NCBI GenBank assembly: GCA_022559845.1
Contig: CM040121.1
Location: forward strand, 567,226,140 to 567,290,139
Length of the DNA: 64,000 nucleotides
DNA from: Amorphophallus konjac
Lineage: Eukaryota > Streptophyta > Magnoliopsida > Alismatales > Araceae
Reading direction: 5' to 3'
Shown here in pieces: positions 1-11,990 of the stretch. Within the stretch, counting starts at the first letter, position 1. The number at the start of each line of letters is the position of its first letter. The translations under genes were made by a program, and so were the position numbers. Under the pieces are notes generated by a model. The model did not search any database. It had not been told where the DNA came from and saw only the letters and a program-made list of their open reading frames with translations.

Positions 1-2
1 TT

Positions 3-1730
3 TTTGCACTCGAGCCAATCCCAACTGCTTCCGAGCAAAGGGAGAAACTCGACGTGTTTATACCTCCGCCTCCACTTATCCTTTCTCCAACGCCTTTCAT
101 TACGCCCCCACCATTCATGGAGCCTTCCGCCTCTGCTTCACCTCCCTCTACTACTCGGAAGGGGAGTGCTTCTACAAACACTTGTGCCGAGGATGATCAA
201 GAGCTGCGAAAGAAGAATTTGGCCATGGCCGCGCTATTCAAAATGCAAGAGTTCATTTGCCGGATGCCAATCCGGGTTATTGTGCCAGGCATGATTGAAG
301 AGGCCAAGTCGCCGTCATGCCAAGCACTGATGCTGTGTAAGGGCCGGGCAGGGCACCCTCTGTTCCAACTTCCAAATCTTGAACCCCTGGGCAACATGAT
401 GCTTCTGAGCCCTACTTTCCAACTCCCTCACACCATTACTTTTCACCCTCCAAGGGAGTTGTCGTTTACTATTGAAGCTTCGTCATGGGCTTGTATTTCA
501 TCCATTAGGCCATTTGGCTGTATTCTTTCACTGCCGTGGAGGGGCAGTTATCTTGGTGCCGAAAGGCCTTCCGCTATTTCATCCACCTTCTTGTCTATCA
601 CATCTTTTCCATGGGCCATTCCCAGGGTTAGGAGGAGGATCTCGTCCTCTCGCCCTTCATATTCTCCATATTCTTTGCATCTCATTGCATTCGCGCATTC
701 ATTGCATTCATCGCATCCATCCCATTGCATGCATTTGCACCTCCTGCTTCCCGGGTTTCCAAACCCGTATCTTCCCCGCCTTCCGGCACCTCCGGATATT
801 CCGCACTTCCCATCTTATTCATCTTCATCTTTTTATCCACTATCCCTGGGGCATCGCGTCCCTTTTCCTGCTATCTCCTTGGAACCTCCAGGAATTTTAT
901 CCCTCCTCTTTGGGCATCTCGCCCTTTCTAATTCTATTCCTCCGGAACCTCCGGACTTTCCCCTCGGGCATCGCGCCCCTTTCCATTCTCCTCCTCCGGA
1001 ACCTCCGGACCTTTCTCTCGGGCATCGCGCCCCTTTCCACTTTCCTCCTCCGGAACCTCCGGACTTTCCCCTCGGGCATCGCGCCCCTTTTCATCTTCTT
1101 CCTCCGGAACCTCCGGACTTTCCCCTCGGGCATCGCGCCCCTTTCCATTCTCCTCCTCCGGAACCTCCGGACCTTTCTCTCGGGCATCGCGCCCCTTTCC
1201 ACCTTCCTCCTCCGGAACCTCCAGATTTTCCCCTTGGGCATCGCGCCCCTTCTCATTTGCTACCTCGGAACCTCCGGATTTTCCTCCTGATCCTCCTTCA
1301 TTCCTCTCTCTTGGGTATCGCGCCCCTTTCTATATTCTTCCTCCGGAACCTCCGGATTCTCCACCTGATTGTCTCCATCTTTTCCCCGGGCATCGTGCCC
1401 CTTTCCATTTGCTTCCTCCGGAACCTCCGAATTCTCCGTCTTATTCTCTCTATCATCTTCCAGGGCATCGTGACCCTCCTGATTTCATTCCCCCGGAACC
1501 TCCGGACCCTCCATCTTTCTTCCGATTCATCTTTCTACTCCTCCGGGACATCACATCCTTCATTTTCTTCTTCCTTTTCCATCATCTTTTTCCCTATTTC
1601 TCCCCAGGGCATCGCATCCCTTCTTTCAATATTCCTCCAGAGCCTCCGGATTCCTCCTATCATGATTCTCCTCCTCTGCCTCCGGACCCTCCGGATCCAC
1701 CTCTTTCCATCTACCAATTTCTTCTTCTGA
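3..1730 (+). CDS. Proline-rich open frame, partial at the left edge, function unknown
   Basis: One frame stays open from the left edge to the stop at 1728-1730, about 575 codons. The first ~150 residues have mixed composition (for example RMPIRVIVPGMIEEAKS). The remainder is dominated by Pro, His, Ser and Leu and contains an 18-residue repeat (GHRAPFHSPPPEPPDLSL and variants) at nucleotides ~960-1290, decaying downstream. Because the DNA repeat is 54 bp, several other frames are also open across it, so frame length alone is weak evidence for translation. No catalytic motif, signal peptide or membrane segment was recognised. It could be a captured gene fragment, a Gag-like product of a non-autonomous element, or a chance open frame. 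It lies 2.9 kb upstream of the LTR on the same strand. Confidence 0.3.
   Translation, partial: FALEPIPTASEQREKLDVFIPPPPLILSPTPFITPPPFMEPSASASPPSTTRKGSASTNTCAEDDQELRKKNLAMAALFKMQEFICRMPIRVIVPGMIEEAKSPSCQALMLCKGRAGHPLFQLPNLEPLGNMMLLSPTFQLPHTITFHPPRELSFTIEASSWACISSIRPFGCILSLPWRGSYLGAERPSAISSTFLSITSFPWAIPRVRRRISSSRPSYSPYSLHLIAFAHSLHSSHPSHCMHLHLLLPGFPNPYLPRLPAPPDIPHFPSYSSSSFYPLSLGHRVPFPAISLEPPGILSLLFGHLALSNSIPPEPPDFPLGHRAPFHSPPPEPPDLSLGHRAPFHFPPPEPPDFPLGHRAPFHLLPPEPPDFPLGHRAPFHSPPPEPPDLSLGHRAPFHLPPPEPPDFPLGHRAPSHLLPRNLRIFLLILLHSSLLGIAPLSIFFLRNLRILHLIVSIFSPGIVPLSICFLRNLRILRLILSIIFQGIVTLLISFPRNLRTLHLSSDSSFYSSGTSHPSFSSSFSIIFFPISPQGIASLLSIFLQSLRIPPIMILLLCLRTLRIHLFPSTNFFF
945..1290 (+). repeat. 54-bp tandem minisatellite, six good copies
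   Basis: The motif CTCGGGCATCGCGCCCC recurs at 963, 1017, 1071, 1125, 1179 and (as CTTGGG) 1233, an exact 54-bp period. Each unit also carries CCTCCGGAACCTCCGGA. Degenerate copies continue to about 1700. The period is a multiple of three, so unit gain or loss would keep any frame. Confidence 0.9.
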
Positions 1731-4632
1731 TTCCTCCTAATTCTGGGTCTGACCCAACTTCTTCCACATCCACTGCCTTGGGCATCTGCCCTTTCTCCCA
1801 TTGCTTCCGAGGCTTTAGTCCTCACTCCTCTTCTTGATTTTCTGCTTCTTCTGTAGACTGTTCCATGTGATCAGGGTCTCCGCGCCTTAGTGAGGGAGTT
1901 CTAGCCCTCGCCTCTTTTCCTTTTCTCCTTATTCGTCTGAGTCTGGTTTGAGCACCACTCATTCTTGTTAAGCCACTCCCAAAATCTTTTGCTTCCAATC
2001 CTTTTGACTGCCAAAGAGGACAAATCCCATGATGATCAACCTCGCCTCTGACAGCTGCTTCTACAAAGGTTGCAAGGTAACATATTAGCGTAAGTACGCA
2101 TTTTAATGATATCATTTTCTCATTACTTCACGCATGATTTTCAAAATCAAGTGCTTCTTAACGAGATTAAGAGTGGTGTTTTAAACCTTTATCTTAAGCT
2201 TTTGTTTAATTGAAATCATTCTCAAAAGAGTCCTTTAGGCTTATTTTTTTTGCAGCACCTCTGGTTAATAAAAACCCGTGCTGGGAATTCAACATTCTTT
2301 CCCCGCTTGTTAAGAGTAACCCTTAGCTGGGCATTCCACACACTTCACGGCGTCCTTAGCCGGCTCCTTTGGTTAAACACCGTTGCTACCTTGGCCATGC
2401 CATGAGTATATCTGAAAGTCTTTTCTCTTCTTTACTCGGCCGCATGCAGGGGCAAGAGGTTGACGGATGAGATGACCAACCTTGGTAATCCCCAATACGA
2501 GAGGAGTCTCAAATAGGGGCAGTCTTGACCCAAATTAAATGAGTTTTCATGATATACATTTCGCCAAAAGGGCTATTATGAAAATCAAGTCAAAATTTCG
2601 ATAAAAGCAAAAGTATGAATTATGGCATGTCAAGAGTGGCAAAGTCCCCGCAGGGAAAACCCTGGTCGTATGCATGTCGAGGGTCTAAAAATTAAAGGCA
2701 CAAAGCCCCGGCACAACAGACTACCTCTTTGAAGGGAACACCTTGGAAGGAATTCAAGTCCCGATATCTCCCATCCTGCACAAAGTTTATCCTCAATTAT
2801 TCTTCTCTTCTCCCTCCAAGACCGAATGTTTCTCGGGTATGGCCTTGGTAGGGGCACCGTTGATCAAAGACGGTCGGTTATAGGATGCCACTTTCAATGC
2901 ACGTCCAGCTTTGGGCAGTTTTTAGCGAAAAGGGAAGGAACAAGGACCCCTAGCCAGTGGTTCAAAACACCCTTTGATGCTGCATTAACATTGTCTAAGC
3001 CAAAATCAAACAAAAATTGAATATTTCCTGATCAAAATCCAACAAAAATTGAATATTTTCAAAAATTCATAAAAAATCAAAATATTTTCAAAATCCACAT
3101 AAAAATTCATATATTTTTCAAAACTCATAAAAATTTGCATATTTCAAAATCCAAAAATTTGCATTGTATTTTCTGATGGTGTTTTGCAGGAACAGCTTTG
3201 CAGAGACCAAAAACACGGGATGGGTCCTCTCTCTACTTATTGCTATCAATCTATTGATTCTTTCTCGATATTTTCATGACATGCCACCATGGGCATTTTT
3301 TTTGATTATCATCTCCCTATATCATTCTGATTATCATATCTCATGATTATTCATCTCCAAATCTTTTTTAATCAACTCCTGCTAATTTCATCTGATCACT
3401 CCGCCGATGGGCATTATATCAGATCTTGATCATTCATCTCCAAATCTTGATTAGCCAGATTGTCTCCTCATGATAAAACAACAAACAATGCTATGATTTG
3501 ACTTATGCTATTCATGCCATATACATGCTATAATTGATGCTTTGATGATTGCTATGCTTAAATGCCTTCTTCATTGTTTGTTATCTTTTATATCTTGGCT
3601 AATGAATTTTTGAGCGCAGGATAAGAAGCTCTTGGTCCCGCCGACTGGGCATCATCATCAAAGTCCCACGGTGCTTGCAGCTCATTTCTCAGTTCCCATG
3701 CTTATTGATATCACCATCTCCCTGTATGCATTCTACTATATGTTACATATGTTACTAGATTATATCAAGGACCTTGTGGCTTTGGTAAATCTGGGATTTG
3801 AGTTCCCCTTCATCAAAAGTAATGATGATTCCAGAGAAGTCTTAGTCACACGGATAGGCCGTTGAGCCGTCCAAGACTGGGGACGATGGTTCCCTTTTTA
3901 CGAGTTGGTGCGTGGATAAACGGGCTTCGGCTTAGTATCAGCTCGCAGAATTGGTTTCTTGACCCAGTCTGGGCAGTTTAACAATATTATCCTTGATTAT
4001 ATTATATTTTCATTTGTTATTTTCCCTTTAGCCCAGCATGCATTCATGTAGGACTTTGAATTAACGTTGGAAAATCATTCTGATAAGCTCATATTGAGAG
4101 TTGAATTGATCTTAATCTTTCTCGATATGAGATTTTCATTGTCGAATTGGATCCTCAGTTCGTTTTATCGCTGTTTTGGGTCTTTTCTCGAGAACTCCTG
4201 TTTGGATTTTTATCATCTTATTTTTTCAATCATTCCCCTTGATCCACCTTGGCTGCAGCACGTCCACATTGGCTGGTAACCGCTCCCCAATGGTGAAATC
4301 TACAGGTTTGTGACCTGGGGTACTTCCACCGCGCTGGAAGTTGATCATTTTATTTTATCTCCTTCGTGCACCGCGTGCACATCTCCCCTTTTATCCAAAC
4401 ATTGTTGATTTCGTTGGATTTCCCGAGATTTACTTCATCTCGAGCTTTTGATTTCATTCTCATCAAGTGATGTTGATTGCGTGTCTCATCACACCTTGGC
4501 ATCTACTTTTCAGTTCGCTCTCACTTCATTCCATTCCATTCCATTCCATTCCATTCCATGTTGCTTCACTTCATTCTATTCTATTTCATTCCGTGTCACT
4601 CCCTTGCAAAGCAGATGCCAAGGCGGGGCAGC
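1731..4632 (+). other. Non-coding 3' interior of the Tat-like element
   Basis: No frame longer than about 100 codons and no recognised domain. It holds a very AT-rich stretch (3010-3170, repeated AAAATTCATA/AAATATTTTC words), a splice-acceptor-like site ending TTTTGCAG at ~3189, a pentanucleotide microsatellite at 4526-4558, and the purine tract next to the LTR. Short frames here look like chance. Confidence 0.5.
4526..4558 (+). repeat. (ATTCC)n microsatellite
   Basis: About six and a half uninterrupted ATTCC units, followed by degenerate ATTCTATTCTATTTC words. It lies about 75 bp upstream of the LTR. Confidence 0.9.
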
Positions 4633-4931
4633 TGTAGACACACTAAAATTGACATCATTTTGAGCATATCTCCTATCGCACTGTGATGCCCCATTTGACC
4701 CTCAAATCGACTTATTTGAGTGATTTTCCTCCTTTTTATTGAATATCCAACTTCCCCAAGCTTTCCACATGTTTTTCCATTTTTCTCCAGTTTTTTCTGA
4801 GCCATTTCTCCATTTTTTCGGGCCTTAAATCAAATGGGGGAAGGGACCCGGGCGTCATTTAAGTAACGCCCCGTCAGGGGGCGTCATTTCTTTAATTAGC
4901 GATCGTCTGTTCGGTCGTCAATTCTTGTTCA

Positions 4932-5700
4932 ATTCCGAACTCCAGAAGCACCCCTTCCTTTCCTCACTTACACTCCTTTTTCACTTGGGAAAGAGTTCCT
5001 ATGGCTTCCTAATATTGAAAGGACACTTGGAGGAAGGATCCCCCTTTCCATCCTACCAAAACTAAGTTTTCTAATTTTTTATGGAATTAATTCCGAATTC
5101 CCTTCTTTCCTCATTTAATCTCTTTTTCCACTTGGGAAAGGGTTCCTATGACTTTCTAAGGTTGAAGGGACACTTGCCCAAGGTTTATCTCTTCCAAATC
5201 CAACTAAAACATGTTTTCTTATTTTCTCTTGGATTTAATTCCGAATTTCACTTCCTTTCCTCATTTAATCTCTTTTTCCACTTGGGAAAGGGTTCCTATG
5301 ACTTTCCAAGGTTGAAGGGACACTTGCCTAATGTTTATCTCTTCCAAATTCCAACTAAAACATGTTTTCTTATTTTCTCTTGGATTTAATTCTTAATTTC
5401 ACTTCCTTTCCTCATTTAATCTCTTTTTCCACTTAGGAAAGGGTTCCTATGACTTTCCAAGGTTGAAGGGACACTTGCCTAATGTTTATCTCTTCCAAAT
5501 TCCAACTAAAACATGTTTTCTTATTTTCTCTTGATTTAATTCCGAATTTCACTTCCTTTCCTCATTTAATCTCTTTTTCCACTTGGGAAAGGGTTCCTAT
5601 GACTTTCCAAGGTTGAAGGGACACTTGCCTAATGTTTATCTCATTCCAAATCCCACTAAAACATGTTTTCCTAATTTCCCTTGGAATTAATTTCGAATTT
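4932..5700 (+). repeat. Five ~150-bp tandem repeats in U3
   Basis: The anchor CTTGGGAAAG occurs at 4984, 5131, 5281, 5432 (one change) and 5582, spacings 147, 150, 151 and 150 bp. The first copy is the most diverged; the inner ones are nearly identical over the full unit (CTTTCCTCATTTAATC ... ACTAAAACATGTTTTC). The array stops only a few bases before the TATA box, the usual place for U3 enhancer repeats. Confidence 0.9.
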
Positions 5701-5706
5701 CAACCC

Positions 5707-5714
5707 TATAAATA
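5707..5714 (+). promoter_or_regulatory. TATA box of the Tat-like LTR
   Basis: CCCTATAAATAGG about 1.07 kb into the LTR and directly after the tandem repeats. Transcription would start near 5740, making U3 about 1.1 kb and R plus U5 about 0.8 kb. Confidence 0.75.
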
Positions 5715-6869
5715 GGACTCCTCTCTCCCTTGTGTTAAGAGATCAAGATCAATTCAAGGGGAGGTGCTGTCGGACCAAAGGCTCAAGGAGGAAGACTCCC
5801 ATGCACCTAAAAGCTTCATCCACGGAGTTCTTCTTCCTCTATTGAAGATTTGAAACCTCTACATCCACAGAGTTCTTCTTCCTCTATTGAAGATTTGGAG
5901 CCTCTACATCCATGGAATTCTACATCCTCTTCTTCCTCTATTGAAGATCTTGAAGCCAATTGGAGAAACCACTAAGCTTTCCCCCTCTTATCTCTTATTT
6001 TTCTTTAGTTAATTGCATGCATCATTTTTCCATCTCTTCCTTTTATTTCTTTTTATCTCCATGTTGAGATCTCCTTAGTGCAACACTTGCACACCTCCCT
6101 ATTTGCATATCATTCATCATATCTCCCATACCCTTTTGCATAGGGGTTTAAAGGCCAAACACCAATAAGGTGTGTTCATATCCATACTTTCTATGTCCAT
6201 ATTTACATTTGGATTTGATGCTACACATCTTGGTTTCTAATCCATGTTTGTTTATTGGTGTTTGTTAATTTTGCAAGGGTAATCAATCAAGGAAAACTCT
6301 CTTCATCGGCCGGCCGATAGAAAGAGAAGGTGCACTCACAATCTCCCCCACATTTAAGGTATTTATATCGCGATCCCTCCATTGATTATTTGTTATATCC
6401 TTTGAGGCCCTCGCGTCTCTGGCGATCACATTCCCCTTAGCATCCTCGCATGCTCCCCTTTTCTCCCACTTTTCCCATTATTCTTCTATTCATTTCTTTT
6501 TCCTTTTAATTGTTCTAAGTGGATTTCTTCTTAGAATCTACAGACCTGTGTGGGGATGTTTTTTTGTTGGGTTTATTTTATTGGGTTTATTAGGCGTGCC
6601 AGTCACCGGAGTGACGATTCATTGTGTGCTCGACCTGACTCAGTCAGTCGATTGTGATATTCGTGTCAGGACCATGAGTCCGTCATACCATAAAGGCTAT
6701 GACGTTAATTACGTCCTTCCAAAGAAGGACAACCCTTGATTAATTGCCAAGAAAGGATGTCTCGGGGGCAAAATGAGATACGACTATTACGCTAACTCCG
6801 CTAACGGGATTCGAAATATGCATAGAAAACCGTGCTACGCGGGACATGATAACGGTGTTATGGCACAAA

Positions 6870-8440
6870 CCCGGCAGCATGTCCCCTTGTCTGGGGCTAT
6901 GCCAAAGGGAAATATAGGTCATTCACCCACGAAATGTTGGGATGGAAGCCAAAAGAGAGGCGGGCATAGCCCTGGATCCAAAAGGATTTGAATGTGACGG
7001 GACAGTGTCCGCTACCATGTCGTTTGTTGTTATTCCCCTTAAGGGACCATTGGAGGACATGCAGTGGCAGAACTCTGAGGGTCAGCGGGGTGACAAAAGA
7101 AACCTCGTATTCGGTATAATGTAGGGGTAAAACCCCGATTAATGTATCTCCCGTGGATCTGGATGAAGAACCATGATTCCCTCGTAAAGCGATGAAGGCT
7201 GGCATGAAGGTTGACAGGAATGGGACATTTGGGTTTGGACTGGATTTGGGTCTAATGGGATTGTTAAGACATCGGGTTTGGATGGCAGCTGTTAACAAGA
7301 CGGAACGGCGCGGATAGGAGTCGGCGCGAGGGGGATCCCGGCGCGATGGGCAATCGGCGTGGCTGGAAATATAGGTAGATGGCACGGTAGGGCATATGGC
7401 GCGGCAGGTTCCCGGTGCGCCCTTCACCCGGCGCGAGTTTGGCGCCGGGAGGAGGTGGCGCTGGGAGGTGATGGCGCCGGGAGGCCGTTTTGTTGGTTTT
7501 CTTCTGATATTATGAGGGGTTCTTATGAGTTCAAGGGGATCCTCTGTATTCAACGGGGATTCCATGGCAATAATTGGGTGAGATAGAAGATGGGGGTGGA
7601 TTCATTCACCAGGGGGTCCGAGGAGACAGTGTAACTGTAACGTATATCCCCTGTGGCGACCAAGGTGTCATGAGATGATATAGCTCAGCCCTTTGCCACA
7701 CAGATGGGGGCTAAATGCATAATTCCGGTGAAAACATTGCACTATGTGACCGAATAACCCTCTGAACGAATTTTGACAGCACCTCCCCTTATTTTGGGAG
7801 TATGCCAAAAGGGTATTATAGGTCATCCACTCACGAACTGTCGGAGTGGAAACCAAAATAAGAGCCGGGCGTAGCCCGAGATCCAAGGGATCCTCCATCT
7901 TATGGGACATTGTCCACTTATTGTGGGACTTATTGATATCCCCCGTGCAGCCAATGGAGAACATACAGTGGCATAACTCCATAGGCCAGTGGGGCAGTAG
8001 AATGTAGGGGGGTTAACACCATTGATTTAGTTCCCATGGGCTTGAATGAAAGACTGTTGCTTCTCTCCGGGGTGATGGGATTTCATGCTGAGTGGTTAAA
8101 CAGCTCGGGGGCTCCTAAGGGCATCGGCACGGTAGTGTTTCGGCGTGGTTAGCTTTCGGCGCGACGGAAAACACAAAGGGGGCATTGGCCTCGGCGCGAT
8201 GGGTGGCATTTAGGGGGTCTCGGCGTGAATGGCCAATCGGCATGAGTAGCTCTCGGCACGAAACTCGCGCCGGGAGAGGGTCGTGCCGGGAAGGGGGTCG
8301 TGCCGGGAAGGTCGTGCCGGGAGGCCGTTAAGGGGGGCGATAGAAGGTTTCTGAGGGTTTTGTGAGGCCGAGGGTTCTGGGGGTTTGGAAGGGTTTTGAG
8401 AGGCTTTGTTCAGGACTTTAGTGGGGGGGTTTATTCACGA
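6870..8440 (-). repeat. Two tandem ~0.9-kb modules within the LTR
   Basis: A first module starting near 6870 and a second near 7778 share the same order of blocks: CAGCA..TCCCCTT, ATGCCAAA, 'ataggtcat', ACCCACGAA/ACTCACGAA, 'gtggcataactc'/'gtggcagaactc', 'aatgtagggg', then a GC-rich part with GGCGCG words. Identity is moderate, so the duplication is old. The right LTR has an equivalent pair at ~16830 and ~17675. Confidence 0.6.
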
Positions 8441-9172
8441 GCTTTCAGATGGCGACTGGTGATGGTTTTGGAAGAAATCACCCCGAGGAGAAGATGGCTT
8501 TCACTCCGGAGCCTCACTGGGAGCCAGGTTATCGATTGAATCATGTGAGCTTTGATACGAACATATCCCTCGCCATTTCACGAATGAGAGGCCATGAGAT
8601 GGACTGTCTCAGGCTCTCATCGTGATCGTGAGGTTGAAAATACAGAGACGATGCAATAGAAATCACTCATATAACCTGAGGGGTAAGCATACAGTAGAAC
8701 CAAATCTATTCACATCGACTATTGAATACAGCAGATTGCAGAGAGGCAGAGAGAAAGAGAGATAACTCCAGAACTTCATACTTCGTTTTATTGCAGAGGA
8801 TGCATACATTCAGCACAGAAGGAAAAAGCAGACTGCGAGAATCTAAATACAGAGGATGCCCCTTGACAACCGGGCTACACTGGCAGTTGATATCATCAGA
8901 AGAACAGCGCTCGGAAGCAGACTAAATAAAAGAAAACAGACTCAAACAAAAGACGGGGAAGGGAGAATATAGCCCCTTAGGGCATTTGACAGACGACCCC
9001 ACCTTGAATCCTCTTCCCCGGGCTTCTGCTGCTCTCTCCCCCTCTTCAGATCCCTTTCAGCGGGCTCTCGTGTCTCTTCTTTTTTTTTTAGAGTGGCTGC
9101 TCTGGCTTCGATCACTTCTCTGCTCTTTTCTCTCTGGCTTCTACCGCTCTCTTCCTTGTGCTCGAAGCAAGG

Positions 9173-9184
9173 TTTATATATATA
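9173..9184 (-). promoter_or_regulatory. TATA box of the left giant LTR
   Basis: Plus-strand TTTATATATATA reads TATATATATAAA on the minus strand, at the position equivalent to the TATA box of the right LTR (19073-19081). The solo LTR begins at 9190, so sequence beyond a few bases upstream of this TATA box has been displaced by 3.8 kb. Confidence 0.6.
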
Positions 9185-11159
9185 GAGGGTGTAGCGACCC
9201 GGATTCCGGATACCCGGTGCACCCGGTATAAATACCGAATACACGTGATACCACATGGGACCCGCGAGGCCTCCCAAGTGCGGAAAAGCGCCGAAGGGAA
9301 AAAGGAGCGTGTGGAATACATTGAAGCCAACAGATATAACAGTAAGCAATTAAATTTCATTACATTGGATTGCTAAAGTAGCAGAAATAAAATTACTTTT
9401 TCATTAATAATTTTAATAATTACAATTATACACCAGAGTCCAGCCCAAAGGAAAGACAACAAGTCTAACACAGTATAGTCTGACAGAAAGAACGTACACA
9501 GGGGTCGGGAGAAGCCTGACGCAGGTATAGTTGGTAGCTACAACAACGCACTCCACCAGAGACAGCAGAGGCAAGCGGCGAAACCCACCTGAAAAGCAGG
9601 GGTGAGTCTCTAAATAGAAACTCAGTAGGGGTCACGCGGATCCCCACTGGAAAAACGCACAGTGCAACGGAAGCAACAAAAACAACGAGTGCAGCAAAGC
9701 AGGAAAAGCTACACTACAAAGTTGTAAATAGAACAGGTACAGCAGGAGTAGGGAACATGCAAGAGAGGGGAGCTCAACAACAAAGAAGAGCGAGGCCGTA
9801 AAACACAGAACAACGGCCACCGAGGAGAACTCGGCACCCTAAGCTACTCCAAACGGCAACAGACGGTCGACCCCAAACTCACGCAGTAGGGTAACCTAAT
9901 CCGTCAGCCCAAAACGAAGGCGAAGGCAGACACCGACGCCAAAAACACAGACAAACACGACTGGAAACATCGTGCACACAGCCCCACGCATGACTAGAAC
10001 GTCATGCAAACGACAGAATACCGACCTCGAGTACGGCCACAAGAGGGCAACTCGCAAAGGTCACAGCGCACAAGAAAACGCGAGAGTCACAGCACCGAGT
10101 GACAGGAGCACCCTCCTCCCAGAAGAACAGCCAGAAGCGTCCATTGACGACTTACACTGCGCCACAAGTGTCATGTCACTCAAGGACAAGACACACCAAG
10201 AACCAGGTCCGAGGAACAACAGTTCCAAGGAAACAAGGTACCACAGCACGAAACTACAGCACCAACTGCGAGTGACTAGTCAGGGCCACACCCGTCGGCG
10301 CAAGTCCCCAGTCCCTGACCACGTGTGCACACACCGACCTCTACCTAGGTCAGGCCTCTAGCTAGTATTCCCCTCGGTAGGACGCTACCGTTGGCCGGGG
10401 CCCACGGAACTAGCTTAAGAACCGTACGTACCAAACGCAACAGGAAAACCCCTCCACCACTCCCGGTGGGTCGGCAAAAGCCTAGGGCTACAACTAGTGG
10501 AGGCTCACAAGGCACAGACTCTGAAACACAAGTGCTAAAGCACAGACAGTCTAAGAAAAGCCCTGTCTCATGCACCACAAAGCACCAAGGCAGCTAGACA
10601 ACCGCCAACAGACTCAGGAGCAGGCAACTAGACCTACCACGCAACGATCCTTGAGTCAAACGATTCAACGGCAAGATTGTCACAAACAGCGGAACAAACC
10701 GCCAATCGGTCTAATCCTAAGCCAGCAAAACAACGCTCCGCCGAAAACGACACACGGAGACCTGAGGGAAACACCAAAAACCCTCCGATACGCCTGGACA
10801 CACAAACCGAGGTAGAACAACACCCCGAGACATCCAGAAGCAGTGTCTCGAGCCGGGCACAACCACCGAGACACACAAGGTCGCCTGTCAACCCCTGGGC
10901 CACCCCGGGCTGACCGAAACCAGACCAAACACAAGCAAAGGTCACACGTCAACCACTGGGTCACACCGGGTTGACCTGAACCCAACAACAATACAAGCAA
11001 AAGTAGGATAAACAATACTACCGCAAGTAAGAAGACTCCTGGCCACCTTACAACGTAGTCTTAGCCCTCATAGGACGTCAAGAAACATCCACGGGATAAC
11101 GGGCAAACCACTAGGACAAGCCAAGACAAGCTAAAACCAAAACACGGAAAACGGAGCAC

Positions 11160-11990
11160 AAGGGATGTAACGCGCCACCCCTAGGCCGCCACAAGCAAAT
11201 AACGGTCTAGACCACGGCCGTCACACACCAAACGACGGTCAGACGACAGGCCGTTGTTCACACCACCTGACCAACTCTAAGACTCAAAACACACGGGCCA
11301 AGTAACGCACTAGACTAAGCGCATTACAGCCAAACGACGCACGGGAGCAGGCGCGTTATTCGCAACGTGCACAGCCACCCACAACGAAAGCGAAGCAACG
11401 CGCAACGCCAGGCGCGTTACACACAAACGACGTGGCAAGGGGGACGCGTTAGAGCCAAATGACGCGCAGGGGCCTGCGCGTTACTCTCAACGGCACAGCC
11501 ACCCTCAACCCAGCGCAAAACAACAAACGACGGCCAGAAGCAAGCGCGTTATAACACAACGACGCACGGGGGCACATCCGTTACTACCAACGGGCATAGC
11601 CACCCAAGCTCGGCCAAAATAGAATGTAACGGCCGGGGGCAGGCACGTTACACTCAAACAACGGATAGGGACAGGCGCGTTATTCTCAACGGCACAGCCA
11701 CCCATACCCGACCAAAATAGAATGTAACAGCCAGGGGCAGGCGCGTTACACTCAAAATAACGGATGGGAACCCATTCGTCGGGGGAACCGCCTCAACGGT
11801 CAAACATCGGTCAAACAAACAATAACGGCCAGGGCAAGGCGCGTTACACCGGAAGTGACGCGCCAACCTAGGGCCGTCACTCACCTAGAAGCAAGAAAGC
11901 TCAAAACCCTCAAATGAAGTAGCGGTCAGTCGTAGGGCCGTTACATACAAGTGGCGGCCACTGGAGTGACCGTTACATCGGTCACGGCGG
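11160..11990 (-). repeat. Dyad array in the solo LTR
   Basis: A run of GC-rich units of the form TAACG/GACG ... CGCGTTA, spaced irregularly at about 25-60 bp, for example GGCAGGCGCGTTACACTC. It matches in kind and place the arrays of the other LTR families. The unit at ~11953-11976 is the strong opening dyad (GGCCACTGGAGTGACC). Confidence 0.65.

Larger units (their letters stand above)
1..6542 (+). mobile_element. 3' part of a Tat-like Ty3/gypsy LTR retrotransposon (left end outside window)
   Basis: The stretch ends in a complete LTR (4633-6542) with perfect 6-bp inverted ends TGTAGA/TCTACA, preceded by a purine-rich tract (AAGGCGGGGCAGC, 4620-4632) of the kind that primes plus-strand DNA synthesis. 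That order fixes the plus orientation and makes everything to the left the 3' interior. No protease, reverse transcriptase or integrase motif is visible in 1-4632, so the interior seen here is either the long 3' non-coding part found in Tat-lineage elements or the body of a non-autonomous derivative. The TGTAGACAC LTR start resembles Tat-type elements; lineage is inference. The 5' LTR and left target duplication lie outside the window. Confidence 0.7.
4633..6542 (+). repeat. 3' LTR of the Tat-like element (1910 bp)
   Basis: Starts TGTAGACAC and ends AATCTACA; the outer six bases at each end are perfect inverted repeats. Inside are five ~150-bp tandem repeats (4932-5700), a TATA box at 5707-5714, and a downstream part with a ~55-bp local repeat (ACATCCA..GAGTTCTTCTTCC, ~5815-5940). 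The end is set by TCTACA at 6542, after which the sequence passes into the next element within a few bases. The partner LTR is not in the window, so identity and age cannot be judged. Confidence 0.75.
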
